40,961 bases of DNA from Planctomycetota bacterium (lineage in GTDB: Bacteria > Planctomycetota > Phycisphaerae > UBA1845). The DNA is taken from the NCBI GenBank assembly GCA_024278695.1, contig JAJRSR010000182.1:1-40961 (forward strand), in the 5' to 3' direction. Positions 16,690 through 24,792 of this stretch are shown here, in pieces; the first letter of the stretch is position 1, and every line of letters starts with the position of its first letter. Below the pieces are notes generated by a model that saw nothing but the letters and a program-made list of their open reading frames with translations, was not told where the DNA came from and ran no database searches. The position numbers were made by a program, and so were the translations under genes.

Positions 16690-18156
16690 TTATCCCTTAC
16701 GGCGGTCAACCACGACCTCACCGCGAATCATCACAACCACCGGCTTCGACGTCGCCCCAAACGGCTCGCCGCTCCACAGCACGAGATCGGCCTGCTTCTT
16801 GGCAGCCACCGTACCGAGTCGATTATCCAGCCCCAACAGTTTGGCCGGCATCTGCGTCACAGTCGGCAACACCTGCTCCAAAGTCGCACCGTTTCGCATC
16901 GCGTACATCGCCTGCCGCGCGAGCCCATCTTCATCACGAAGCTCTTGCGCCGTCAGCGCCGTTTCCACACCGGCATTCAAGAGTGCCAAGAACGTATGCA
17001 GCCGATTGCGATGCGTCTCTGCGGCGTGCGCCCGATGACCTGGAGCGGACACATAGATGGGACCAAATATCACCGGGACGTGACGCGCAACGATTTCATC
17101 CAAGCACCGATACGCCTCCGTCGCCTCTTCAAGCACAAACGAGAGTCCGAACTCCTCCGTCAACCGAAGCGCAGCCATGATATCATGCTGCATGCGTGCC
17201 TGGATCCGAAGCGGAATCTCTCCGCGACGAACACCGTCGATCACCTTCAACGCCGAGTCGCACGCCGTATCCGCCCCGCCACGGGGCTCACCCTTTTTCC
17301 ACCGCTGGGCATCGTGAAACGCCTTGCGAAACACCCACGTCACACCCATCCGCGTGGTGGGACGCCGCGTGTTGAACGAAACGAACTGGCGAAACGGCAT
17401 GTTGTTGGACATGCCGCGCCACGACGGATCAGTCCCCATCGAAGCCTTCACGGCTCCAGCCTCACGAATCACCCGATCAGACGTCGCACCTGCCGTTTGC
17501 ACAACCGCACCGCGCGAGCCAATGACCGCAGCGGAATCCGGCGCGACAAAAACCGTCGTCACACCACCGGCCGCAAGCCGCCCAAAATCCGGACTGCGCA
17601 GATTGACCGAATCAATCACACACGTATGGGGAATGACCTCTGATGATTGCTCTGCACTGACAGCCGACGGCCGCGTGCCGGCAGCCAAGACCGGGGGAAC
17701 GTCAGGAAAACCGCACGACGAGCACTTCGCGCCGTCAGCGTGCATGTACGAACGAGGGCACATCGACCCGCAACACCCAACCGTGCCCGCGTGGTTATGG
17801 TTGGGGTCGTGAAACAGCTCGCGAAGAACAGCGGCCGCACTCGGCAACGGCGTCACCAACCTGTCTGTGGCTTCAACCCAAGCGTTCGCGTCGATCAACC
17901 CCGGCGTGATGGAACCGCCCTTCAGGTCGATCACCACAGCACCCGAAGGTACACTCACATCAGCGCCGACGGCCACGATGCTGCCGTCTCGAACGACAAC
18001 CGCACCCCCCTCAACCACCGAACCGTCACCGACGTATATCTTAGCCGCCCGAATGACGGTGACACCATCGGCAGCCAGCACTGAAGCAGCGCCAAGACAC
18101 ACCCACGCGGCCAACCACGTCCGTAGCATCGTACGACTTCGTTGTCTTGCCTTCAT
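16690..18156 (-). CDS. Exported amidohydrolase-fold protein with Cys-rich insert (array member 3)
   Basis: 488 residues from ATG at 18156, with AAGGAG 7 bases upstream (a strong site). The signal peptide is TWLAAWVCLGAASVLA. TPGLIDA is followed by N91-A92-W93 in place of HxH. Residues 117-150 hold a His/Cys-rich insert: HDPNHNH, then Cys 128, 129, 133, 145 and 148, ending CSSCGF. This resembles a small zinc-binding loop or a disulfide knot, which is unusual inside this fold. The helix-strand segment GEIPLRIQARMQHDIMAALR has Gln where the family has His, and LEEATEAY has Ala where it has His. No terminal Asp ligand is seen (ALTAQE). The final KKQADLVLWSGEPF motif is kept. It is probably non-hydrolytic or uses a relocated metal site. 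Confidence 0.86.
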   Translation of the reverse strand: MKARQRSRTMLRTWLAAWVCLGAASVLAADGVTVIRAAKIYVGDGSVVEGGAVVVRDGSIVAVGADVSVPSGAVVIDLKGGSITPGLIDANAWVEATDRLVTPLPSAAAVLRELFHDPNHNHAGTVGCCGSMCPRSYMHADGAKCSSCGFPDVPPVLAAGTRPSAVSAEQSSEVIPHTCVIDSVNLRSPDFGRLAAGGVTTVFVAPDSAAVIGSRGAVVQTAGATSDRVIREAGAVKASMGTDPSWRGMSNNMPFRQFVSFNTRRPTTRMGVTWVFRKAFHDAQRWKKGEPRGGADTACDSALKVIDGVRRGEIPLRIQARMQHDIMAALRLTEEFGLSFVLEEATEAYRCLDEIVARHVPVIFGPIYVSAPGHRAHAAETHRNRLHTFLALLNAGVETALTAQELRDEDGLARQAMYAMRNGATLEQVLPTVTQMPAKLLGLDNRLGTVAAKKQADLVLWSGEPFGATSKPVVVMIRGEVVVDRRKG

Positions 18157-18183
18157 GGGAACACTCCTTCACACACAGCAGTA

Positions 18184-19380
18184 TCAGTCAACATCGCCAG
18201 CGGCCCGCAGCGCCGCATGGTCGGCGTAAACGCGCGTTCCGCCGATGTAGACAGCTAGCACTTTCGCATCGAGCCGAAGCGGGTCATCAGAAAAAATCAC
18301 GAAATCCGCATCCTTGCCGGTCTCAATCGAGCCGATGCGATCGACCACACCCGCGACCTTGGCGGCGGTAATGGTCATCCCACGCCGGGCGGCTTCCGGT
18401 GCCATCCCATACCGAACGGCCAGTGCCGCCGTTAGCCGCACCGAATCTCTGCCCCGAACGGGCACCTGACCGGCAAACGCCACAGGCACCTCTTTATTGG
18501 ATAGTGTCCCGGCAAGCGCCAGCTCTCGCGGTGGCGTATCAAGACCGTAAGGTCCGACCACCACCGTCGTCGCCCGCCCGCTCAACTCATTGGCCAGGTC
18601 ATGCTCGCCGCCAGTGTGAACAATCGCATCAGGACCGGCCACCGTATCAAACAGGCGAAGCACCGCGCTCACGTCCATCGCGTCATCACAGTACACCAGG
18701 GACGTCAGCCCGCCCTTGACCATCGCGTTGAGTCGCGGATGAGCCTGACCGCGCCGCGCGGTGTCGAAAAGATCACGCAACATCGCCAATGAGCCGGTCC
18801 GAGAGGTCGGAGACCGATCATAGCGCCACACCTGAGGTCCAAGCGACAGCACCAGCGGGCCATCCGCACGAAGCACCACAGCACGCGAGGGGTCCGTTTT
18901 GATCACAGCCGCAACGCCGGAAACGAGGTTGTGCGGCGACGGAGAAATCATCGCAGCCGTCACACCGGCAGACAATGCCGTTTTGAAATCACGATGATGC
19001 CAATCAATCCCATCGATCGCGTTAACGGAAGGATCAATCGCGTTCTTGGATTCGTTGGTCTGACCGTAGCTGCCGATGTTGGAACGTAAATCAATGAGGC
19101 CGGGACACACCACCGCGTGGGCATACGCCCCGGTCGCCGGCTCGTCGGTCATCTTGATCGAGGCAAACTTCCCATCCCGAAGCTCAATATTCGCCGAAGG
19201 CTTCAGCGTACCGTCTGGCGCGACATACCGACCGACCAAGATCGTGGATGGCTGTTGCGCAAGCGCACGTGACGCAACCGCCGACAAGGCCAACGTGAAA
19301 ACAGCCGCTAATACAAACCCAAAGTGCCGCGATCGGCGAATGGAAAAACGATGAGCGTGTCGTGGATGTCGATGGTTCAT
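18184..19380 (-). CDS. Exported amidohydrolase-fold protein without HxH (array member 2)
   Basis: 398 residues from ATG at 19380, overlapping the first array gene's TGA by 4 bases. The signal region is long, with an N-terminal Arg/His-rich stretch and then FVLAAVFTLALSAVASRALA. The sandwich is shortened (ANIELRDGKFASIKMTD). VCPGLID is followed by L-R99-S-N101 instead of HxH. GLTSLVYCDDAMD and VHTGGEH sit where later ligands would be and do not match the family pattern. VAFAGQ replaces the terminal Asp segment. GSIETGKDADFVIFSDDPL is intact. There is no charged linker, so this is the most compact pseudoenzyme of the set. Confidence 0.84.
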   Translation of the reverse strand: MNHRHPRHAHRFSIRRSRHFGFVLAAVFTLALSAVASRALAQQPSTILVGRYVAPDGTLKPSANIELRDGKFASIKMTDEPATGAYAHAVVCPGLIDLRSNIGSYGQTNESKNAIDPSVNAIDGIDWHHRDFKTALSAGVTAAMISPSPHNLVSGVAAVIKTDPSRAVVLRADGPLVLSLGPQVWRYDRSPTSRTGSLAMLRDLFDTARRGQAHPRLNAMVKGGLTSLVYCDDAMDVSAVLRLFDTVAGPDAIVHTGGEHDLANELSGRATTVVVGPYGLDTPPRELALAGTLSNKEVPVAFAGQVPVRGRDSVRLTAALAVRYGMAPEAARRGMTITAAKVAGVVDRIGSIETGKDADFVIFSDDPLRLDAKVLAVYIGGTRVYADHAALRAAGDVD

Positions 19381-21065
19381 CGGTCGCCCTCCGCACTGGC
19401 GTCGAAGGCGATCTCGCCGTTGATTAGTACCTGCTCGACGCGCGACCCCGGATCGGAAGGATCACCGGACCAGATCACGAGATCGGCGGCCGCACCAGAT
19501 CGAAGTCGACCGGCTCTGCCGCCAAGCCCAATCACGCGGGACGCCCGCGAAGTCACCCGTGAGAGCCAATCGTCCGATCCGACAGCACCCTGGCTCGTCG
19601 CGCCGTAGCCGGACGCCATCTGTGCGTTGAACCCGACAAATCGGGATGAGGTCGCACTGCCGCCGCTACCGATCGACCATGACACGCCAGCCTGACTCAA
19701 GGCGGCAGCATTACGACGAGAATGTCGACGGAACGCGCCATCCTGGAAAAGCTCGGAACGGGACACGCGACCGAGCACCACAGAGACCTTCGCCTCCGCA
19801 AGCTGATCCGCAACTAGGTACGCCTCGGTCGCGCCTTCGATCACGATGTCAATCTTGAATTCATCAGCCAATTCGAGCGCGTTCAAAATGCTCGCGCTGC
19901 GATAGGCCCGAATGCGAACGATCAATTCATGGTCGATCGCACGAAGCAGCACGTCGCTCTTGCGATCTGGGGCCGGTTGTTCCGGCTTCTCCAACTCGTC
20001 GTCGTCTTCATCATCCCCATCCTTGTCGCCGTCCTTCTTGTCGCCACCTTTGTCGTTTCCGGGCTTCTTGCCATTCTCGCCGTCAGCGCCACGGGCTCCG
20101 GACAACAAGGGACGAAGGCCGGCACCGTCCGGCTTGGGATCAGGTTTCGGCTTCGGCTTCGGCTTTGGATCGGGTTTCGGGTCAGGTTTCGGTTTCGGCT
20201 TGTCTTTGTCCTTTTCCTTGTCTTTATCTTTATCGCCACCGGACTCATCATCCGAATCGCCCTTCTTCTTGGGCTTGGACTCATCGTCGGCGTCTTTCTC
20301 GTCGCCAGCCTCCTCAGCCTCTTCTTTCTCCTTTTCCTTGCGGCGTTCTTCGAGTTTTTCGATATATTCTTTCAGTTCTTCGTCGTAGTCTTCCAACGCG
20401 CGACGGTAAACCTCAGCCTTTTTGAACGCTTTGCGAACCTTCTGAAACGTTTTCAGCCGTCCCAGCGCAGATTCCGAAGATCCGAAATCAACACACAACG
20501 CTGCGTCATCGTCAATAATCTTCGCGATCGGACCGGACTCACCGGGACTCAACTGCAACACCGCGCCGATGCCATTCACACCAGCACCACCGTTCGTTCC
20601 CACGAACATCGTCGTCACACCGTTGCGAAGCGCATCTCGAAAGGCCTCATGATCATAGGTGGCTACGGCATCTGACGCGCGGGAAGTCGGATCAGCCGAG
20701 GACGATGCGCCCGCGTGCCCCAGACCGCTCCACACGTCGATCAAACCGGGAGACACCGTCTTTCCTGCAGCGTCGATCTTCTTGGAGAACATGGGCGCAC
20801 TAACCTCAGAGCCCAGCTCTACGATTCGACCACCCTTGATCACGATAGAACCACGCTCGACCACCGGACCGGTCTGCGTCACGATTCTAGCGTTTTCAAT
20901 AACCGTCGCCCGGTCGAACAGTTGTGCGAAGACGGAAACCGGAAGCGACATAACGGAAGCTGCAACCAACGCCAGAATACGACGTTGAAAACCGGCATGA
21001 CGCCGAGAACCGGACCCGCGCCAAGAACTCGACCTAACGAAGAAGCGACTCACCGCCGTCACCAT
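19377..21065 (-). CDS. Exported amidohydrolase-fold protein with large Lys/Asp/Pro linker (array member 1)
   Basis: 562 residues from ATG at 21065, chosen because AAGGA lies 6 bases upstream; an in-frame ATG at 21086 is weaker. The signal peptide follows an Arg-rich n-region (RRILALVAASVMSLPVSVFAQ). VSPGLID is followed by V-W-S-G rather than HxH. Residues about 210-245 form a predicted charged coiled helix, which passes into a Lys/Asp/Glu/Pro run to about residue 365 with a KPDPKP repeat. The barrel resumes at LLRAIDHELIVRIRAYRSAS; the family His of EH-TEAY is Ala (IEGATEAY). No terminal Asp ligand is visible. AAADLVIWSGDPSDPGSRVEQ ends the domain. It is the first gene of the array. Confidence 0.86.
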   Translation of the reverse strand: MVTAVSRFFVRSSSWRGSGSRRHAGFQRRILALVAASVMSLPVSVFAQLFDRATVIENARIVTQTGPVVERGSIVIKGGRIVELGSEVSAPMFSKKIDAAGKTVSPGLIDVWSGLGHAGASSSADPTSRASDAVATYDHEAFRDALRNGVTTMFVGTNGGAGVNGIGAVLQLSPGESGPIAKIIDDDAALCVDFGSSESALGRLKTFQKVRKAFKKAEVYRRALEDYDEELKEYIEKLEERRKEKEKEEAEEAGDEKDADDESKPKKKGDSDDESGGDKDKDKEKDKDKPKPKPDPKPDPKPKPKPKPDPKPDGAGLRPLLSGARGADGENGKKPGNDKGGDKKDGDKDGDDEDDDELEKPEQPAPDRKSDVLLRAIDHELIVRIRAYRSASILNALELADEFKIDIVIEGATEAYLVADQLAEAKVSVVLGRVSRSELFQDGAFRRHSRRNAAALSQAGVSWSIGSGGSATSSRFVGFNAQMASGYGATSQGAVGSDDWLSRVTSRASRVIGLGGRAGRLRSGAAADLVIWSGDPSDPGSRVEQVLINGEIAFDASAEGDR

Positions 21066-21272
21066 TTCGATTCCTTCTGCCAGCATAAGCGACCTGTATT
21101 AACGAATGCCTCTTTCGCCACTCCGCGTGCGACTGCGACCACCACGTTGCGCTTCGCAACAGGTGCCGACCGACGCTGGCCCCTCCAGACCAAGCACGCA
21201 CCACCCACTTCGAAGCGTTACTATAGTCGGTTCGCGCTTTCAATGGAATATAATGTTTCGAGAAACACGACG

Positions 21273-21301
21273 TTATCATCAATTACCACAACAAAATACA
21301 A
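21273..21301 (-). promoter_or_regulatory. Candidate promoter for the amidohydrolase array
   Basis: On the minus strand TTGTAT (21301-21296) and TGATAA (21278-21273) are 17 bases apart, inside the AT-rich part of the leader. Transcription would start about 200 bases before the first array gene. This is a by-eye match; other weak matches exist nearby (for example TATAGT on the same strand near 21220). Confidence 0.25.
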
Positions 21302-21462
21302 ACAGCCCTACCAACACTATCACGGCGCAAGTCGGACCCTTACCAGCACAGAAACCGACGGATCGCACTTGAGAAAGAAGGTTCAAAGAAAATATTGAAA
21401 CACACGATCCGACATGCAAAGACTTGCACAAAGCCGGTTCCGCATACGAGTTATCGTAAGTG

Positions 21463-21502
21463 GGGTGCCTCAATAAATTCGCCGCAGACGAAGGGCGGGG
21501 GA
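21463..21502 (+). repeat. Hairpin repeat unit, copy D (divergent)
   Basis: GGGGTGCC head, TTCG (21478-21481), seven-base loop, CGAA (21489-21492), then GGGCGGGGGAC. The tail matches copy B; the head is less conserved (CCTCAAT rather than CCCCAT). It lies just beyond the 3' end of scpB. Confidence 0.4.
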
Positions 21503-21534
21503 CGAAAAAGAGGCGAAAAAGAAGCACCGGATCG

Positions 21535-22287
21535 TTAGTCAGACTCTACCACTGTCGCAGTTGATTCCGGCGAAATGGGTTCCGGCGCTGTGGATTCAGC
21601 GGCTTCGGGCTCGGTAAGATCGCGTTCCGAAACATTCCGTTCCCGTACGTCCGGCTCCGCGACTTTGAGCGGCGGCACTTTTCCGGGTTGATCCGGATCG
21701 ATCTTCGGTAGGTCTTTCAGCGTACCAAGCCCAAAGGCTTCCAAGAAATGCGGCGTCGTACCGTACAACAACGGTCGACCAATCTCTTCAGCGCGCCCGA
21801 CAATGCGTACCAGATTCATATCACGAAGGCGAACCAACATGTCACCAACGGCCACCCCGCGCACCACCTCGACATCAGCCCGCAGTACCGGCTGCTTGTA
21901 GGCCACGATCGCCAGCGTCTCCAGGGCCGCGCTCGATAGCCGCGTCTCTCCGCGAGCCTTCTGGAGCTTCTTCACCCAATTGTTGTAAAGCGGCCGCGTG
22001 AGCATCTGGTAGCCCTTGGCGATCGATTCTATGCGAAACGCAGTCTCGTTGACCTCATAACGCTCATTCAACGCTTCGATATGCGCTTTGACGTCATTCC
22101 CGTCACCAACCCCGAGCATCTGAGCGATCTTTCCCGCAGAAAGCGGGGAATCCGTCGAAAAAAGGATCGCCTCGATTACGGATGGTGCCGAGACCCCGAC
22201 CGACTCGAGCGCAGACTCACCCACTGCCTCAACCGGTTCGTCCGCGACCGCTGCCTTACCGTTAGAAACTTCCGTCGAATCGCTCAT
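21535..22287 (-). CDS. scpB: Segregation and condensation protein B
   Basis: 250 residues from ATG at 22287. Two winged-helix domains occupy about residues 33-190. IEAILFSTDSPLSAGKIAQML opens the first. ALETLAIVAYKQPVLRADVEVVRGV and LLYGTTPHFLEAFGLGTLKDLP are signature ScpB segments of the second. The protein binds ScpA and SMC in the condensin complex that organises and segregates the chromosome. The N-terminal 30 residues and the C-terminal 60 or so are acidic and low in complexity (repeated EPEAAES, PEPISPE), which is common in this family. scpA is not in the window. It diverges from the 709-residue protein. Confidence 0.93.
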   Translation of the reverse strand: MSDSTEVSNGKAAVADEPVEAVGESALESVGVSAPSVIEAILFSTDSPLSAGKIAQMLGVGDGNDVKAHIEALNERYEVNETAFRIESIAKGYQMLTRPLYNNWVKKLQKARGETRLSSAALETLAIVAYKQPVLRADVEVVRGVAVGDMLVRLRDMNLVRIVGRAEEIGRPLLYGTTPHFLEAFGLGTLKDLPKIDPDQPGKVPPLKVAEPDVRERNVSERDLTEPEAAESTAPEPISPESTATVVESD

Positions 22288-22391
22288 AACGCGGCATCAT
22301 AGTAGAAATTTCCGAAACTAGCGACCTCAACCGTACACGTTCCTTATCAACCCCCGAACTGTTCGCTCAGTGCTGACATCACCGGTGATCG

Positions 22392-22420
22392 TTGCCTCGA
22401 CGGGCTCATCCTTGTATACA
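22392..22420 (+). promoter_or_regulatory. Candidate promoter for the 709-residue protein gene
   Basis: TTGCCT at 22392-22397 and TATACA at 22415-22420 are 17 bases apart, 42 bases before the GTG start at 22462. By-eye match in the divergent region with scpB. Confidence 0.35.
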
Positions 22421-22461
22421 ATCGTCCTTGGTCTTCGAACCCTCGAGAGGAAATACCTGCC

Positions 22462-24591
22462 GTGACGAAAACGCTAAACCTGATTAAGAACCCCGCCTTC
22501 TCTGAGGGCAAAAAGAAACCACTGCGCTGGGACTGGCTCACCACGGACGATGCCGTCATTGTCGAGCGACCCGACGCTGGCGAAGGAATCACCATCCGCT
22601 GCGACCAGCCGGTCGCGTCGGCCATGCTCACCCAAACGGTGACTTGCAAGCCGGATGAGTTTTTCCGAGTCGAAGCCATCATTTCTTGTGATTTGACTGC
22701 CCATGACGCCGCTTCCGGCCTTGTCCTGACGGCCCAGCCATTTGACAAGACCACCCCGGCAGGCGAAAAGCTCACAACCAATGCCACAACAATAGCTTAC
22801 GATCCATTCACGGTCTGCGCCTACATCGAAGTCCCCGAAGGTGCCCGGCGTCTCGCCATTGGGATTGGCCTGGAAAACGCCTGCGGCAGCGTGACGATTC
22901 ACAGGGTGTCCGTCCTTGGCGTACTTGAGCCGGAAGAAACGTCCCACATCGTCGCTTTTCCGTCACCCGCCTACGCCCTGCCTGCCCCTCGAACCGCCAA
23001 GACCGTGGCTATCTGTTCAGGTAAAGCAGACGACCGACCGCTAGCGTCGATCCTTCGTACGGTCCTCGGGCGTAAAAACGTCAGCACGTTAGCCCCGACC
23101 GATTTTCAGAAAAAACTGCCAAAGACCGACGCCGTGTTGATCCTGGACGATTCCCCGCCGACCGGTCTACGGTCGATGACGGCCTTAGTAAAACTGGCTG
23201 AAGAGCGAATCGTCGTCGTCTCGACGGCCACGTTCTCCAAAATCACCAAGGGTATCGCACGGGTCCGCCGGGTGGACCAGGAGGACGACCCGATCTGTGC
23301 CAAGGTGGTCTTCGCCAACCACGCGACTCGGGGCTTCGCGCTGAATGATCTGTTTCCATATGCCGGCCCTGGTGAGCAACCCGGCGGTTACGCTCAGAAT
23401 CAGTTTCGCACCGGACCGGACTTCACCAAGTTTTGCGAGCAGCACAAACTCATCACGCTACTGACCTCGATGTGCAACCAGGAGAACACGTCCGACAAAC
23501 CGGTCTGCCTCTATCGCGAGACGAAACGCGGCGGGCTGTTCGTGCTCGATCTTAACCCCGTCGAATGCGTGCCCACCTCGGAGGGAAATCCCACGATCGC
23601 GCTGCACCTGCTACGAAATGTCCTGGGCCATGCGCAGCACTGCCTCGGTCAGTACGCAGCGCCGATCCAGGAGGAGTACGAAATCCGCGACATTTTTCGT
23701 GAGATGAACATTCGCTTTCCCGAGTTTGTGGAACATTCAGAAGATATCCCGATCCGGGACGTCACGGATCAGCTCATCACCATTGGTCGAGATGACGCGA
23801 GCTACGGACTGCCGCTGCGGCAAAAGCCGGTGGTTTTAGTACGAAGCGGGCTTCACTCCGGTGATGCCGAGAGCGTGTATGGTGCGTTCTTTTGGTTCAA
23901 GCAGTTGGTCCGGATGCCGCCATTCACCTGCACCTATAGTGAATCCCTCGCATCGAAGTTCCGATTGGCGTGGGCACCGATGGTCGCCGGGTGGGACGGT
24001 CGCTACGGGTGGCGTCGCGGGAATCGCACGCCGCTGCAAGACATGGAAATCGAAGCTGAGGACGGCGCGTTTGCCGTGCTTATTGATCTGGTTTCGGTTC
24101 CCTGGAACCGCGCTCGGGTTGTCGTTCCCTCGCGCCGCGGACGATACCAGCGGTACGCCCAGTGGCTGCCGGCGTTGCAGGAATCTTTTTCCGCCGGAAA
24201 TTATTTCGCCTATGCACCACCGCACGGTGAATTGTTTTCGGATCGCACGAAATACGCATGGCGCCGCGCAACGCCACCGGTTTCGGTAACGACGGACGAC
24301 ACGTTGTTTGAGACCGACGCCCACCGTCAAGCGCAGGCCGCCGGTGCCGAGTTGGTTCGCATTGAAGTCCCGGGGCACGACGCCGATTTCTCCAGCCACT
24401 CGATCTACCGCACGGATCTGACGGCCTCCCTCTTGGAGTGGGTCATCGGGCTCCAGTACGGGTTGGTCGCGGTGAACCGGACAGAACGAAAAATCCGCTG
24501 CAACGGCTTTGAGCCGGTGGCACCGGGGTCAGCCCTGGTCGTCGATGGCAACGACGTCATGCTGCGTCCAGCCTCATCGAAGGTCGGATAA
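22462..24591 (+). CDS. Large protein of unknown function with N-terminal jelly-roll-like domain
   Basis: 709 residues from GTG at 22462, with GAGAGG about 11 bases upstream. There is no signal peptide or membrane segment. Residues 1-155 start NLIKNPAFSEG and run through alternating strands to a VTIHRVSVLG segment, the usual look of a carbohydrate-binding-module-type beta sandwich. Residues about 170-400 alternate strands and helices (TVAICSG, AVLILDDSPP, ERIVVVSTATFSK, GGLFVLDLNP), resembling a Rossmann or glutamine-amidotransferase-like sandwich without a visible catalytic triad. The rest (about 420-700) matches nothing I recognise; it contains GLHSGDAESVYGAFFWF and a Trp/Arg-rich WDGRYGWRRGNRTP segment. 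Lack of an export signal is odd for a sugar-binding-like module. No function is proposed. Confidence 0.8.
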   Translation: MTKTLNLIKNPAFSEGKKKPLRWDWLTTDDAVIVERPDAGEGITIRCDQPVASAMLTQTVTCKPDEFFRVEAIISCDLTAHDAASGLVLTAQPFDKTTPAGEKLTTNATTIAYDPFTVCAYIEVPEGARRLAIGIGLENACGSVTIHRVSVLGVLEPEETSHIVAFPSPAYALPAPRTAKTVAICSGKADDRPLASILRTVLGRKNVSTLAPTDFQKKLPKTDAVLILDDSPPTGLRSMTALVKLAEERIVVVSTATFSKITKGIARVRRVDQEDDPICAKVVFANHATRGFALNDLFPYAGPGEQPGGYAQNQFRTGPDFTKFCEQHKLITLLTSMCNQENTSDKPVCLYRETKRGGLFVLDLNPVECVPTSEGNPTIALHLLRNVLGHAQHCLGQYAAPIQEEYEIRDIFREMNIRFPEFVEHSEDIPIRDVTDQLITIGRDDASYGLPLRQKPVVLVRSGLHSGDAESVYGAFFWFKQLVRMPPFTCTYSESLASKFRLAWAPMVAGWDGRYGWRRGNRTPLQDMEIEAEDGAFAVLIDLVSVPWNRARVVVPSRRGRYQRYAQWLPALQESFSAGNYFAYAPPHGELFSDRTKYAWRRATPPVSVTTDDTLFETDAHRQAQAAGAELVRIEVPGHDADFSSHSIYRTDLTASLLEWVIGLQYGLVAVNRTERKIRCNGFEPVAPGSALVVDGNDVMLRPASSKVG

Positions 24592-24705
24592 GCCCCCAGA
24601 CTTCCACTCGAAAAATGGGTCGGAGAAGCTGGATTTTCGGACCTTTCCCCGTCAGCAAACAGGACTTCTGCCCCGAAGACCACAAATAAACTGATTTTGG
24701 GGTGG

Positions 24706-24734
24706 TCGATTCCAACCAAAGGTTCTGCTACAAT
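24706..24734 (+). promoter_or_regulatory. Candidate promoter for the exported metalloprotease
   Basis: A good -10 match TACAAT (24729-24734) has a poor -35 TCGATT (24706-24711) 17 bases upstream. The start codon is 55 bases further on. Weak -35 elements usually imply an activator, but none can be named. Confidence 0.25.
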
Positions 24735-24777
24735 CGGACGCGGATGAACTAGGGGAATCCTGCCAATAATACCAACC

Positions 24778-24792
24778 AGGAGGTGTACATTG
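24778..24792 (+). promoter_or_regulatory. Strong ribosome site that fixes a TTG start
   Basis: AGGAGG at 24778-24783 is followed by TGTACA and TTG at 24790. A full-consensus site 6 bases from TTG fixes this start for the protease. A second TTG follows directly, and no ATG fits the signal peptide. Confidence 0.7.

Larger units (their letters stand above)
21066..21534. other. 469-base non-coding leader region between scpB and the amidohydrolase array
   Basis: No convincing gene on either strand; short open frames here lack family resemblance and ribosome sites. It holds hairpin repeat copy D at its scpB end and a markedly AT-rich stretch around 21225-21320, where the array promoter most likely lies. 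A purine-rich segment (21370-21395) is also present, without recognisable structure. Confidence 0.6.

Noticed and set aside
16432-17643. 403-codon open frame on the plus strand
   Set aside because: Antisense to array genes at 15126-18156; Arg/His/Pro-rich composition and no ribosome site or motif.
20130-20220. Short tandem DNA repeat or CRISPR-like array
   Set aside because: The periodicity comes from codons for Lys-Pro-Asp-Pro repeats within a coding region; there are no spacers.
19929-20675. Plus-strand frame with apparent membrane segments
   Set aside because: It mirrors the Lys/Asp/Pro-rich linker of the array gene at 19377-21065, which reads as Phe/Leu/Val on the other strand.
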